Positions 35,265 to 48,217 of a stretch of 64,000 bases of DNA are shown one piece after another. This stretch comes from Lithospermum erythrorhizon (lineage: Eukaryota > Streptophyta > Magnoliopsida > Boraginales > Boraginaceae): NCBI GenBank assembly GCA_019722365.1, contig JADFUC010002027.1:62001-126000 (forward strand), in the 5' to 3' direction. Numbering within the stretch: the first letter of the stretch is position 1; each line of letters begins with the position of its first letter. A program made the position numbers and the translations under genes. A model generated the notes under the pieces. That model saw only the letters and a program-made list of their open reading frames with translations, had not been told where the DNA came from and ran no database searches.

Positions 35265-35697
35265 GTTAGTATTAAATCTTCCCGCTTAATCGAACAACGC
35301 GCAGCTCTGAATGCAGGTGCCCCTCAACCCTCCAAATGTGGAAAGGAGCCGATCCCGACAGAGTACAATCTCTGAAAAGCGAAACGAATCTCGATCACGC
35401 AGGCTTAATAGCCCCTGCATGGAAGCGAGGGCCCCAAGTAGAATTGCTTGACAAACTAATCCGTGATGGTATCACTTCACGGCAAAAGTGCCAAATGGTC
35501 TCGAAAGTTAACAAGACAACATTCCATTTCCAAATATCCATAAGACCAAGTCCGCCTTCCAATTTGGGAGTGCAAATATCGTCCCATTACACGAGCCGGC
35601 CGACTTCCGTAAAAATCGAAATACGACGCAGCAAATCTTTTTAAGGACCGCATCATATATTGGAAAGACCTGGAACCGTAACTCATCAACTCTTGAA

Positions 35698-36560
35698 TTA
35701 CGCATTTAATGAAAGCTCAACCTTCCCCGCATAAGAAAGAGAACGGTGACTTATTTCGAATAAATCAATAATAGCATCCGTGAGCGCAGGCGCCTCGACC
35801 GATACCGAAGTAGGGGCCAAAGGGATTCCTAAGTAGCGTGACGAGAAAGCAGCTCTTAAAAAACCCACACGCTCCAAGATGCTCCTTTTCCGGTCTTCCT
35901 TAACCCCCACTAAGAAGATGGAAGATTTATCCGGATTAAATGAGAGGCCTGAAACGCCTTCAAAAGTCTCTAAACATGTCATGAGGATCTCAACAGATGC
36001 CATATCCCCGTAAGAAAATAGCATTAAATCATCCGCAAAGGCAAGGTGAGTAATATGAGCGCCTTGACATTTCGGATGAAAAATGAAGACATCCCCTCGA
36101 GTCTTTACCTTGAGTAGTCTTGAGAGATATTCAATACAAAGAAGGAAGAGCGCCGGTGACATCGGATCACCTTGTCTCAACCCTCTCTTGCCTTCAAAAT
36201 AGCCATGAAGCTCACCATTAAAGGATATAGAGAAAGTGGGTTTCCGTACGCAAGCCATGATCCATCCAATGAATAGCTCCGGCAACCCAAAACCCCTCAA
36301 AACGTCCTCTAAAAAGCTCCAGGACACCGTATCGAATGCCTTCCGGATGTCCATCATAAGCATACAACTCGGAGTGCACCTCGATCTATTATAACCCCTA
36401 ACTAGCTCTTGTGCAACCCAAATATTATCTACTTATGTTACGCCCCTTTAAAATAAAAGCACCCTGAGCCTTATCAATAAGTTTAGGCAGAAAGATAGAC
36501 AAACGCCTTGATAAAATCTTAGTAATGACTTTATACAAGACATTACCAAATCTAATCGTC
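35698..36560 (-). pseudogene. LINE reverse transcriptase, 221-residue open piece plus upstream fragments
   Basis: The open piece 35698-36363 carries DIRKAFDTVSWSFL (catalytic Asp in the KAFD motif), a KRGLRQGDPMSPALFLL segment, then HLAFADDLMLFSYG with the FADD catalytic box, and SRYLGIPLAP. Upstream, minus-strand 36364-36560 reads KRLSIFLPKLIDKAQGAFIL and a NRSRC segment, the N-terminal finger region in other frames. This is the plant L1 type. It is dead because of frameshifts. Confidence 0.9.
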
Positions 36561-37199
36561 GGGAAGTCATTAACCCGAGGAGACTTTGTGACCTTCGTAA
36601 GAGGGCAAGAATCAAGATCAATTCTTCAAGAGGACCCCCAGAACAAAGAATTCCCGAATACCATACAAATTAACCTCCAACCAAATCCCAACGAGACTGA
36701 AGAAAGCAAAAGAGAACCCATCCGGCCCGGAGCCTTTTCATTTCCATATCAAACAAAGCCTCCCGTATCTCAATGTCAAGAACTGAGCAACTGGTAGTAT
36801 ACCATCGGCCGTACTCGTGTAATATATCCATTTGATAACACTATCAATCGGGCGAATCTCCTAAGTTAACCAAAAAGCTCCCCATAAGTCCACAAGTAGG
36901 GCAGAATTCTCCGAGAAGAAGTAAGAAACTATTCGACTTAACAAGGCTTGAAAATGGAATTTCGTGGACATTGTCCCGTGCTTAATAAGACTATGGAAAT
37001 ATTTAGTACATCTGGCCTTCTAATAAAACTTAAACAGATTTATCATGAAACTCGCCAAATTTCGCATTAAGAAATTAGCCCGCCTCCCGCAGAATCAGTA
37101 GTATTTTAGTTTTAATGTTACATTCAAAGGGATCGTCTCCATGAAGCTGGACTGCTTCTTTGAACGCAACATTAGCCTCCCTTTAGCCTCTAAAAATAC

Positions 37200-37598
37200 T
37201 TCCAAACTCGTCCTGATTTAGGGCTTTTAATGAGCTTTTAGGTGGCCTTTAGTTTTAACATAAAGAAAAATTAGGCCATCCTCCATGCCAAGTGTCCCAA
37301 ACCGAACGCAAGACATCATCAAAGGAGGGGTGATCCAACCACATGTTCATAAACTTAAAAGGCCGTATACTACTAGTAAAATTATTCACCAATGAAGTAA
37401 TAACCAGACAAAGGGTCACCGAATCGCCCATGGGAAGAAAACAGCTTAAATTCAAGGAGCTCAAACATGCCACAGTAATTATTCAACTCTGGAATTAAAC
37501 GGGTTACTTTGTTCATGGGGTTTATCATACTGACATCCTCCTGCACTGCGGCCATCCTAAGTCTAGCAAATCTTACATCGCAGACGGACGGAGAGCAA
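37200..37598 (-). pseudogene. LINE segment between endonuclease and reverse transcriptase
   Basis: 37255-37473 encodes FKFMNMWLDHPSFDDVLRSV, matching the F.F.NMW..HP.F...V...W motif downstream of the plant LINE endonuclease. Sequence to 37598, where the solo LTR is inserted, continues without a clean frame. Confidence 0.7.
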
Positions 37599-38584
37599 TC
37601 GTTAATCTAAAGATGAATTTAATCACATTTAACACCAATTCATACATCCCGATTCTCACAAAATAATGTAAATTAATCTAAACATAAAATACAAAATGTA
37701 TGAATACGAGAATTCTATATCATAACCAGCCGAATTGAACCCAACCCCACGTAGCTCGTGTGAAAGCCTCCCCTCAAGATCCCCTCCCAATGCTTGTTCA
37801 ATCGAAAAGATGTCCTACTGCAATACACCAAGAGGAAAACCAACCTAAGAACTTTCCTGAACTGCTTAGAGTTCGAGGATGAATGAGAATCAAAATAGCA
37901 CCTTCCAATTCACCCGGCCAGAGGGGCTATAGGAGGAGGTTTTATGATCTCTAAAATGAAAAACCTAATCCCTTCTAAATACCAAGTCCCAAAATTCCAC
38001 TCATACAACTCAAGAAATCAGCTTTAACTCGCTAACTTAATTGTAATCAAGCATGAGCCCTCTAATTAAATAACGAAGCATTAGGCGAGTTGTTCTTATT
38101 TTAATTAACTAACAAGTCAATTAAAATACAAACGGTAGTCAGCCATCAATAATTCTATCAAGTTATTCATCGATCTCAATTGCTTTTTAATTGATTAAAC
38201 TTGCAAGTTTAACCAATTGATGTTCATCAACACATATATATTTTATTAATATATAAATATTTGAGAAATACATTTCTCTAATATACAGTTTCAGTTAATT
38301 TCTATCATTTAAATATTATCTTGAATATCATTGTGTGTGCACTTCTAGGTTCATATAGTAGTTGTGGTAATAATTAACTAATTACTATTATTATAACGAT
38401 TAATGAGCAAGATCTAGCACCGCTCATAACCCCTTAAATATCATGAATTCACACTAGTAATATACCATTACTAAGGTGAATACTAAGTTCCAGTAATCAC
38501 ATTTAACCAACCGGTAAATGAATTGATACACAATTGTCGCAACGGGCACAATAAAAGGGAATCAATTCTCATTGATTTCCAACA
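37599..38584 (-). repeat. Solo LTR of the copia 1 family inserted in the LINE
   Basis: Strong similarity to 49187-50115 and 55593-56574 over its length, same orientation. It ends ATTGATTTCCAACA. AGCAA (37594-37598) and AGCAC (38585-38589) look like a diverged target duplication. No internal copia sequence follows. Confidence 0.75.
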
Positions 38585-38589
38585 AGCAC

Positions 38590-40560
38590 CCCCGCCAACT
38601 TTATCAGATGAAGAATAACACCAAAGCTCACTGCAGAACCACTTAGTGTCAGAGGAGTCAACCAAAGCATGGTCTAATTCTCCTTTCTACAATACAATAA
38701 ACGGGTAAAATGCAACTATAGTGACTCGAGTCAATTCTAGTTATCTTGGCAAAGATGCGGCTAATCCACCCTCTAAGCACATCACAAGCGACATGAGTTG
38801 TCCCAAAGGATATCCACCACCATCAATAAAGTCAATCACATGAACTAATCCGAGACCGAGATGAAATAAAAGTACCAACACGAAGTCTTAGACAACTTAG
38901 TTTCTAATGTGTATTGCCAAATTCGAAACAGAGCTGGAAGAACATAACTTAATGACACATGCCGTGGGTAGTCGAGCTGATTAGCTTCCACAGAGCCCCC
39001 ATACGCTTCAGTCCTTATCCGGGGTGATGGAGACACTGAGGAGAGCATGCACCTCCGCCTCCCATTAGAATTTTCCTTACGAGTCGTTACGTCAGCTTAC
39101 ATACCCCCTCCTCTTATCATGATTATCATCCATGCACGGTTAAGGAAACCATGCTGACATTTGAGACATCCGTGATTCGAAAGCAATTCACTAGTCTCCC
39201 CCGGGACTATTCAAAAGATCAAAGAATTTAGGTGAAAACCACCGAACTTGTGCTATTGGTCTTAGCCTTACCAACTCCCTTCAAGCCTTCCCTTTGATCA
39301 CTAACAGAGTACTAACCGTGATTCACAATTCTCAATTACCCCTGCAAAAGAATCCATACAATCGGCATTGACACAATCCTTCAGCAATGGTTCCTTAGGC
39401 AGTGCAACACCCCGAGCTTTGACACGAGTCCTCGAACGAGTCACCATATGAGTAGCAACCGGAACCGGGTTAACATTGGGTACCCAGAGAACAACCTAGT
39501 GGGGAATGTCGGGTGCTCGCAACTCGCTTTCATCAAGTACTTAAACACGTTATGTCCAAAAGCTTTGCAATTCCGAACAATAGTCCGGATAATATCTGCT
39601 GTTTTTGAACATACTTCCTTCACCTACAATTTGACACTAAATTCTAACACCGCGTTTGCTTTACATCACATCAATTAAACAACGCGTATAGTCATGTTTA
39701 GTAACCATCCTATACATTGGTATACTCCACCTCAACCCGGATCACCTGATGCATCATAGTGGCACATCGATAAAACCTACGCCAACACTTCAGAAAAGAG
39801 ATCATCCGGCTTAAAATTCTATACCCGCATCAACTAACTTCAAATATAAATAGTCTACTAAAAGCAACACGGACCCTATCAATATTCAAATCTATCCTCA
39901 TCCATCACAAACCGGAAAATTCAACTCTTACTATATGTATTTAATATTTATTAATTTTAATATTCCATGATTTAACTAAAGAGTCGTTGGCATGCCTACC
40001 CTGGCAAAGGTCCCAGTATAAATTTCTATCAAACAATATCCCCATGTTCCAACGAAAGGAATTTCATCACTCTTTATCCAAACTAACATCATCATCATTT
40101 TTCCATAGGCTACATTGCCAGAGTTTAAGTCCATTACCCATAATACGATTATCTTTTAAAACTTTAAAATTGAGGACGACCTAATACCTCAGTGAGAACC
40201 AAGCAGTACGGGCCCCGTGGATGCTGAACATCGTGGCGGTTAGCAACAAGTGGGTTGATTAGCGCGGTCAGGGAACAGACCATCACCTCAGCAACTGAAC
40301 CGCACGACGCAGCTCGTCTCGCATCACAGACCACTCCAACAGACTGGGTCCCCTAAATCAAGCAAATTGACTTACCCGCCAAACCATCGAACCACCAAAT
40401 TTCAAGACAAGGCTCACACCCGCAAAGAGGGACCACATGCAGCCATCGATACGGAGCCGGACCCAAAGCTTGGTCGGAAAACAGGTACGGCATGAGTTTT
40501 GTCACCACCATCATCACGCATGCATGCCCACCGTCTAAACCACTACAACACTATCAAGAA
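38590..40560 (-). other. LINE interior, endonuclease region presumed, not recognised
   Basis: Lies between the ORF1-like piece and the linker in element order, where the apurinic endonuclease should be. Only short broken frames are present and no catalytic motif could be named. Confidence 0.35.
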
Positions 40561-41110
40561 TCACCCCACCATCGCCGGATCGAGGTGCTTACCAAAACCA
40601 GCCCCAATTGAACCCTCAACAATGTGCGGCCGAGAAACGGAACAACGGTGATTTTTTGGATACAACCTCATCACATCACCATCATCACAATGAGGGACAA
40701 CCCCATTTTCAGAACTCAATGCAACAACATAACCAGATTGGGGCGCAACCAGTCCGACCCCGATAACACCATTCCCCGCCGGATGAACACTTGAACCAAT
40801 ACCCGCAGGAGATGAATCATTTTGTCCCCATTCAGCCACCACCGATTGCAATTTTTCATCAAGGATTCCTTCCACATTAATTCGATGGTCTTGAGGAACG
40901 CGGACCATTAGGGAAGGGTCAATGTTTGAGGCCACCATTTTCGTTGTGTCATCTTCCAAAGAGGAGATTTCCGCTTCTTTTTCTTCTTCATGGATTTTTC
41001 GATGGCCATATAACTTCCGCCACTATCAATTGGAACCTCCTCGGTTCGTGGCTTCACCATCGTGCATGAGATGGATGCCGATGGAAATGAAGAGACATCT
41101 GCCACCATGC
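40561..41110 (-). pseudogene. LINE ORF1-like fragment
   Basis: Two overlapping frames (40908-41108 and 40561-40959) begin with a basic cluster (MKKKKKRKS) and read on through a Gly/Val-rich stretch. Composition and position fit ORF1 of a plant LINE, but no zinc knuckle or DUF4283 motif is certain. Confidence 0.4.
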
Positions 41111-41230
41111 TCTAATTTGGGAGTCCAACCACCAAAGGCGCTGAAACAACCAAGGAAGAGTAACCACCAAACCCACACTTTAGATGAAGTCTGAAAGAAA
41201 ATCAGAAATGAATTTATTTTTATCACGCTT

Positions 41231-43632
41231 GTCCAACGAGTACTAATCCGCTATAAGGATGTAGAGCCAGCCTCGAACTTATTTTGCCTCAACGGAACAC
41301 GCTTTGAACTCGCTCTTGCAGCCGGGGATCGATCCATAATTCAAATGCGGGTATTCATTTCATAATTCAAAAAAACTATAACAATAATAAATGCAAGATT
41401 AAACGGATTTCAAGGTTACCTATATTAAATGTAGATGAAAATTAACGATCATCAAAACTACAACTTTATCGCTATTCTCTCTTTCATTGCTTGAAACCGG
41501 TTGATAAACATTTCTTTCTCTACTTAAGTCACCAAGGCTCAGTTTCAAGCATTACCCATTTTGTTTCTTAAGTCATTCTTACTATTTCAGAATGTAGTAT
41601 GCCCCTAATAATGCAAAGACTAATGAATTTAATAATATATTCTAACTAATGAATTAATAATACTCCGTAATATTTAAGCAATTAACAAATAATTAAATTG
41701 AAATTAAGTAATTAGCAAACCAATCAAAGTAATTGAAAAAAATTAAACAGAAATAATTAATTTGTTCAACTAAATTAATTAAATCAACAAAGTTATTATT
41801 ACCCAATATCAAAAGTGAAATAAAAATTGGAAACTAAAATTACAATTGGAAAATCAAATTGAATTGAAACATTATAAGTTTATAACCAAACTTTAATCAT
41901 AATTTAATTATTATTTGTACCTTTTGTTTTGGAAGAAAGCAATTAGATCACGGAGAGCGGTAGAGGCTGAGTTATAGGGGAGATGGGAACTTAATATTGG
42001 GAGGAATGAGATGCCAGACCTATAGGGTCAGTTGAGTTCAAGGAAGAAAGACTGAACACTGACTCTCTAGGTTGAGAGGTGAACTAATATACCATCTCAA
42101 CTATTTTTACCCTGAATATCCTATGAATCCAACCCCGTACTCCAATTAAAATGTCTTGAATTTTTTTCTTCATAAACTCGACTTGAAAACAAACCTTTTT
42201 GTCTCAAATAGCATGGTTTCAACTCCACCATATGTATCAGACATCCTACCTACATCAAGCCCTCACTAATTACCAGAGCAATAACACCTAGTATACTAAT
42301 TCATTTGTGCTTGAACATGTGTGAAAAAAAGAAAAAAAAACAAAAAAATATAGTGCTCGTTGGAAAAAATTTATATTAACTGAATATTATTTAATATCTA
42401 GACTCTGAGCGGACTGGTAAGCCATCATAATCCCTATTATCAATTTTGAGAAATCCTAATATATTAGTTGTCACTATAATTAATATACACGAATATTTAG
42501 CCTTAGACAAGTAATGTGAATTGTACAATACAATTGTTCAATGGGCATAATTGTTAGATTCTAAACTCTTAGAATTTCAATTATATTAATATGTAATTAT
42601 ATTGATACACCATAATACATGTGTATAAAATTGAGGTAATTATATACACGATATGCATGTGTAAAAATTGAGATACTCATTATCCATGTACCTTTAATAG
42701 TGGAATATATCAGAAGCAATTATCAAATTGAAACTTATTTCAATTTATATAAGGCGAACCTCATTGTTTATATATAACATGTATATGTGGGTTATACGAT
42801 TTGAATTAATTAACCCAACGATATCATTGATTTGGTAAATAAACAATGGTTAAACATTTTAATCCACCGATAAAATATTTTTTTATCATTAAGTTGGTAT
42901 TATAACCATAACTCATGTATCTTTAATAGTGGCTTATTTGTTAATATCTTATAACTCATGTATATTTTGATAATACAATATGACAATTCATAAAGTAACA
43001 TAATTTAACAACGATTATTCATGTGAACGGAAATTATATATGATTCTCATAACAAAATTATAATACTAGATTAATAAGTGATATGTAATATTCAACCATC
43101 ATGGTTCATTTTTAAGAAGGATCATATATGAATATTATAAGTCAAAGTCATATATATGCAAGATAATTGAATGGTCTAGAGATTAAACTAGCAAATTAAG
43201 GGTTCGAATTTCATTATAGGGGAAGGAGGTTGGAAATTATTATAATCTTAATTATATAAAAAAAATCATATACATACAACAGTTATATATGAATATGATA
43301 ACTCAAAGTCATATTCATGTTGATGAATGATAAGATCATACTCCAAAAATACAACTTAAGAATAACTCAATTGTACAATGACCCAATAATAAGCTAATAC
43401 CAAATCACCACAATTATAATAATCCCTAATTTTGGTTGGGATTTTTTTTTGGTTAGTTGTATTGGAGGGTATTTTTGTTAAGAAAAAATGATGAAATATT
43501 CACATTTTTAGTGCTTGTATATGTATATATAAACATGTATAAGACATCCAATTTGGTTGGGAAAAGATTTTGATTGGTTTAATTAAAGGGTATTTTTGTC
43601 AAGGCAAATGATGAAACATTAACTCTTTCATA
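41231..43632. other. AT-rich intergenic
   Basis: No coding sequence. It has simple AT-rich stretches and a SINE-like segment at 43163-43230. Confidence 0.6.
43163..43230 (+). mobile_element. SINE-like fragment with tRNA-type boxes
   Basis: AATGGTCTAGAGATTAAACTAGC followed by AAGGGTTCGAATTTC resembles tRNA A and B boxes and matches the minus-strand segment near 29775-29855. Too short to classify. Confidence 0.45.
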
Positions 43633-43914
43633 CTCCTTCCGTTTCATATATTGTATTTATCATCTTAACAAAAAGTATTTTGACAAGACAGAAAAGACAT
43701 TAGTATACCTTACATTAATTAAAAAATAAAACAATCATTATATGTATCAACTAATAGCACTCTAAAAGCAAAATAAATCATTAAATCAAAAGCAATATTG
43801 AGATAAAGATGAAAAATAAAATAAAAGTATATTGTAATTCTGGGAATAATTATTATGAAAAAATAAATTTTCATAGATAATTCGTATATGAAATCTAATA
43901 TGGAACAGAAGCAG
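43633..43914. mobile_element. Stowaway MITE
   Basis: TA|CTCCTTCCGTTTCATATATTG at the left and TAATATGGAACAGAAGCAG|TA at the right are imperfect inverted repeats with TA flanks. 282 bp, non-coding. Confidence 0.7.
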
Positions 43915-44930
43915 TACTAAGTATGACCGATAAATATACAAGTTCTAATATCCTAATAATAGAAGTTGTCTTGGCATAGTGTAACTGTTTAACCACCTAA
44001 CAACAAGTACTTCAATACAAATCTGATATCCGATTAAGCCATATGAATATTCAGTTGAAGCCAAGTATTATGTCGCTCCACTTTTAATCATGTGTTTTAT
44101 TAGATGACGAACCATAATTTTTATCTAAAGATGACGAAAGAATGAACATAAAAATAAGAAAAAAGATAATAAAAAAAATTAGGGGGACAAAATAAAGTTA
44201 AGAGGGGCGGACTGTCCATACGACTCCGGCCTCTCCCTAGCTCCAACATTAGTTATGCTAGACCTTACTCACAAGTCATTCAAAATTCATGTTCGAATTA
44301 AAGAATCTGAACATCAAGTTGAATTACCACATGCACATTTCACACTGTTGATTGTCTTGATTTGGATTTTGGAAGAAAATTCTTGGCGATGTAAGAACCA
44401 CCCCCCCCTCTAATTTTCAAACACTCCTCCTTAATGTAAAGGAAGTTCGATGAGGGCCATAAAATATCTAAATTCTGTTAAACCAAACCAACCTAAGCCT
44501 TATTTATATAGAAATATCTAAATTTCATTGAAATTGTCAACTTCAAATGTTAAAACAATAGCAGTTATGCCAAAACTGGCAAGATCACTTATGCTAGACA
44601 AACTCTAGTTACATAAAAAATAACATTACCATGAATAAATCAAAGCTCACAATTAGGAGTAAAATAGTAGTTTTGCTCTCAAAAAACATTATTTTGTGGT
44701 GTGTATAGTGTTCTGGAAAAGTCTAATCTAGCTTGGAATAAAACAGAACAATAAAACATGAAGAAAATTCAAATTACAAGGCAGTTGATACTGAAAATAC
44801 ATCTGAATTTGGCATATTCCATTCCTCAACAATTCAGACAGAGTCACATTAACAGATTTCCATCACAACACAATCCCAAAAAACAGTAAATTTGACATTC
44901 ATATAATTGAAATTGTTACCCTCCAATGAA
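43915..44930. other. Intergenic and 3' side of the translocator gene
   Basis: No coding sequence seen. The part nearest 44930 should hold the 3' untranslated region of the translocator. Confidence 0.5.
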
Positions 44931-45998
44931 TCAATCTTGATCATTCTTCTTCCCCACTAAACCACTCATTTCATTGCCATCTTTCTCATCCAACAACCCT
45001 TCCCCCACCTCTTCATCCCCTTGTTGCACCACCTTATTCTGACCATCCTTTACCTTCAAAGCTTGCAGTTTTGTGTAATTATAATATCCCACACCCAAAA
45101 AGGCCAAACCATACCCAATCAAGTTAACAGCAGTCACAGTATCCTTAATCACAGACCACGAAAACGCGATCAACAACCAATCCTTGACAACTCCAGCTAC
45201 ATTCATAGTCAAAGCCGAAGTCTTTCCAACCAACAAGAACACAGCCAAATTCAGAGCAAATGCACAAATCGAATTAGTCCCGAATATAATCAAATCAGGC
45301 TTAAAGCTTGAAGCAGACTCTCTCAAAACAGGAAACTCCACAAACAACCATGGAATTGACAAGAACACAAAGCAACTAGGAGCAACATAGTACAATGATG
45401 TTATAGGATTAAGACTGATTCCTTTAGAAGTCAACAAGATCTGGATCAAAACCAACCTGGTTGCCTCAAACAAAACTGCCCCAAGCTGTAATAAAACACC
45501 CCAAGAATCATACTTGGCTTCCCCAAAAGCTGCAATAGCAACACCAACAGAAATGGCCACCATATTGGACATAATATTTTTCTTGAAAGATTCCTTTTTT
45601 AACCCAATGGAGATGGTGTAAACAGCAACAGGCATAAGGGCTTTAAGCATCTGAATAAAGGAAACAGATAAATATATGTATGCAGAATTAGATAGCCATA
45701 ATGAAAGGGAATACAAAGCACCAATTGGGACAACTGAAGTGAGATAAACATGAGTAGAAAGTGAAATGGGTTCTACAAGTTTAAGGATTCTGACAAGTAT
45801 GAAGGCTAAAGAAGAGCAAAAGGCCATGTGAATCATTGTTAGGGAGATGGGGAAAGGCCAATTGTACAACTTGTGATCAAGAATGTATTTGTTGTAGATT
45901 ATCACTGTGAATGAGAGGAAGATCCAGATTGCTACATAGCTGTAGGAGAGGATGATTTTCTTTACTACTCCATCTGAGAGAGATGAACCTTTCCCCAT
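44931..45998 (-). CDS. Probable sugar-phosphate/phosphate (nucleotide-sugar type) translocator, intronless
   Basis: 355 residues from the Met at 45996-45998, chosen because family members begin MGKG.SLSDG; an upstream in-frame Met at 46022 would add eight residues. It belongs to the plant TPT/NST branch of the drug-metabolite transporter superfamily, closest from memory to the Arabidopsis At2g25520/At4g32390/At5g25400 group, which is also intronless. About ten hydrophobic helices are visible, with family motifs [50 protein letters not shown], and [16 protein letters not shown]. The C-terminal tail is hydrophilic ([14 protein letters not shown]). Such proteins exchange phosphorylated or nucleotide sugars, usually in Golgi or plastid membranes; the substrate of this group is not known to me. 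The frame is intact. Confidence 0.93.
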   Translation of the reverse strand: MGKGSSLSDGVVKKIILSYSYVAIWIFLSFTVIIYNKYILDHKLYNWPFPISLTMIHMAFCSSLAFILVRILKLVEPISLSTHVYLTSVVPIGALYSLSLWLSNSAYIYLSVSFIQMLKALMPVAVYTISIGLKKESFKKNIMSNMVAISVGVAIAAFGEAKYDSWGVLLQLGAVLFEATRLVLIQILLTSKGISLNPITSLYYVAPSCFVFLSIPWLFVEFPVLRESASSFKPDLIIFGTNSICAFALNLAVFLLVGKTSALTMNVAGVVKDWLLIAFSWSVIKDTVTAVNLIGYGLAFLGVGYYNYTKLQALKVKDGQNKVVQQGDEEVGEGLLDEKDGNEMSGLVGKKNDQD

Positions 45999-46022
45999 TG
46001 GACTTTCTTTTGGGACAATCAA

Positions 46023-47834
46023 GGCACTGAGACTTCAAATACTAGTGGGGAAGGTGTTATTCAAGGTTTTTCACTTTTTTGCTCACATTCACTGCTAGTG
46101 CTAGATATAATTCAAATCTAATGCTATACTTTTATATTTTTATTTTTATTTTTTCTATTTGCTAGATATAATTCAAATCTAATGCAATTCACTAAATTCA
46201 AATAATGAACAAATTTAATCACATATTGGGTATGATTACATAAATCCTCTCATAAAGATTGGTTGCCTTAAATATGATTACATAAATATATTTGAGTGTT
46301 TCAAAAATATATAAGAGATTTGTGCAATCTATAAAATTAGAATATCAGACTTATGCAAAATACAAAAATATGGTATCAAATTTGTGTAAAATTACAAATA
46401 AACCCTTCTAGAGAAATATACAGATAAAATATTATACAAGACCGTATCTTTTTACTATTAGGACAATAAATGAATATAATTTATTTGAATTTGGAATTTA
46501 TTTGTCTCGAATGTTCGATTAAACTTGAGGTTCAAATGAATCAAAAAAATCATAATTCAATTAGAACAATTCGAATGTTGAACAATTCGAGATATATGTT
46601 CATAATAAAATAAAATAAGAAAATTAAAAATAATAATAAATTCATGTAGTTCGAATCGAAACATTCATCTGAAATTTGATCAACCCAAACCTAAGGTTCG
46701 GGTTTAGTTCGAACAATAACCATTAATTCTGAAATTGATTTTTTAGTCTAGTTGAGCTTTCGCTCTTTTACAAACTCAACTTATTTATTATCACATTACT
46801 CATGTGCCAAATACAATTAATGAAAATAAAATAATGCCACTATAATGAAATTACTCAAAGTTATTATTGATGGCACCATGTTACTCAACATTTACCGAAA
46901 TAATGATTTTGACTTTGAATGCTTTGTTAATGTTATTCCTCGTTCACTAATACGGAGTAGCTACTATTACGGTTGATTTGGAGAAGATGGGTCTGAAGTA
47001 CTCCTTACCTTTTTAAAATATTGTTAACTTTTAATTTTTTAATATTTATATTTTTTAAATTTTAACCATATATGTTTTTGTTTATATTATATGAAAAATT
47101 TTATCAACGAAAATATATTTTAAATTTTTTTACCGATATATTTTTTATAAAATATTATACAATATAAATAAATATATTTAAGATCAAAATCTTAAAAATA
47201 TAATTATCAAAAAGAAAACGACAATCTTGTAAACTACTGAAAGAATATTATGACTGGGAATTATGCAAAGCAAGTAGAGCAAGGAATTATGTATATAATG
47301 AAGCGTGTTTAGGATTTTATATATATATAAATCTATGGGAAGAAAATAAAATTGAATTTGGTCTTTTTAATTTTTAGTCTTTGATTTATTAATATGGTAC
47401 TCAAAGCACATATTTTGTTTAAATAATAAATGAAAATAGATAATTATGTCTGTTCCACGTATTGAAAGTTTCAGACATCGATCTCTAATGTTGGGCAATG
47501 CAAGACAAATTGGCCCCCCGAAAGCGCATATCCGTTACAATTTGGTCCCTATTTTAACATCTCCGCACATTTAACATTACTTCCTGCTTAATTAAAGCTA
47601 TTGGGGTCAAAATATAATTTTTGAGATTTGGCCCCATTAAGTTCCTAATTTTTGAAATGTATTTTTTATTGAAAATGTATCTTTTATTGATATATTTTGA
47701 TTGTGTAATGTAATGATGAAATAAGGCCAAATCTCAAAAATGATATTTGACCCAAACTAAGCTTAACCAAAGGAAATGTTAAATATTAATAGAGATGCTA
47801 AAATATGATCAAATCAGAACTGGATATACACTTC
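46023..47834. other. Translocator promoter side and AT-rich intergenic
   Basis: A 25-bp direct repeat (core GCTAGATATAATTCAAATCT) occurs at 46100-46124 and 46161-46185, just upstream of the translocator. The rest is AT-rich with no coding sequence; TACTCCTTACCTTTTT near 46997 may be a lone MITE end. Confidence 0.6.
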
Positions 47835-48217
47835 AGACGGTAGATATTAAAACAGAACTATAACAGTAACTTCGAAAGCAGCAAATTGAATAGACAAAAC
47901 ATCCACTCCACCAAAGTTTCACATAACACAATCTCCTTAAACAAATTTCTCTCACCCGGCCGCTACTGCATTAAATGATTTGTTTCGCGATAATGACACA
48001 GAAACCAACACGCTTGTAAGACTCTACAAAGCATAAATAACCTATAATAAACACCATGAAATATTTTACTGCCAGAAATGTATTTCATGTCTTCTTATGG
48101 AGAAGGCCATTTTATGTATTTGGGGTTGCAGGAGAGCACTTCCACATTTCCACTATTAACTCAGTAGTTAATAGATGATAACAAAATTAATATCATTTAT
48201 ACCTATATAAATTGCCA
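47835..48217 (-). repeat. copia 2 3' LTR (left copy)
   Basis: Shares with 59627-60012 the series GTAGATATTAAAA, ATCCACTCCACCAAAG, ACAATCTCCTT and AACTCAGTAGTTAATAGATG in order. Right end ATTGCCA is followed by the purine tract (minus strand). Confidence 0.72.

Larger units (their letters stand above)
34690..41230 (-). mobile_element. LINE (L1-type non-LTR retrotransposon), decayed, with a solo LTR inside
   Basis: Minus-strand order is an ORF1-like piece, an endonuclease/linker region, reverse transcriptase, a zinc-binding tail and a 3' region. Only the last three parts are recognised firmly. No clear poly(A) tail (poly-T on the plus strand) or target duplication was found, so both outer limits are approximate. 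A 986-bp solo LTR with its own target duplication occupies 37599-38584. Confidence 0.75.

Noticed and set aside
35336..35644. 102-residue plus-strand frame
   Set aside because: Antisense to the LINE between RT and the zinc-binding tail; no motif.
45021..45390. Plus-strand frames within the translocator
   Set aside because: Shadows of the intact 355-codon minus-strand gene.
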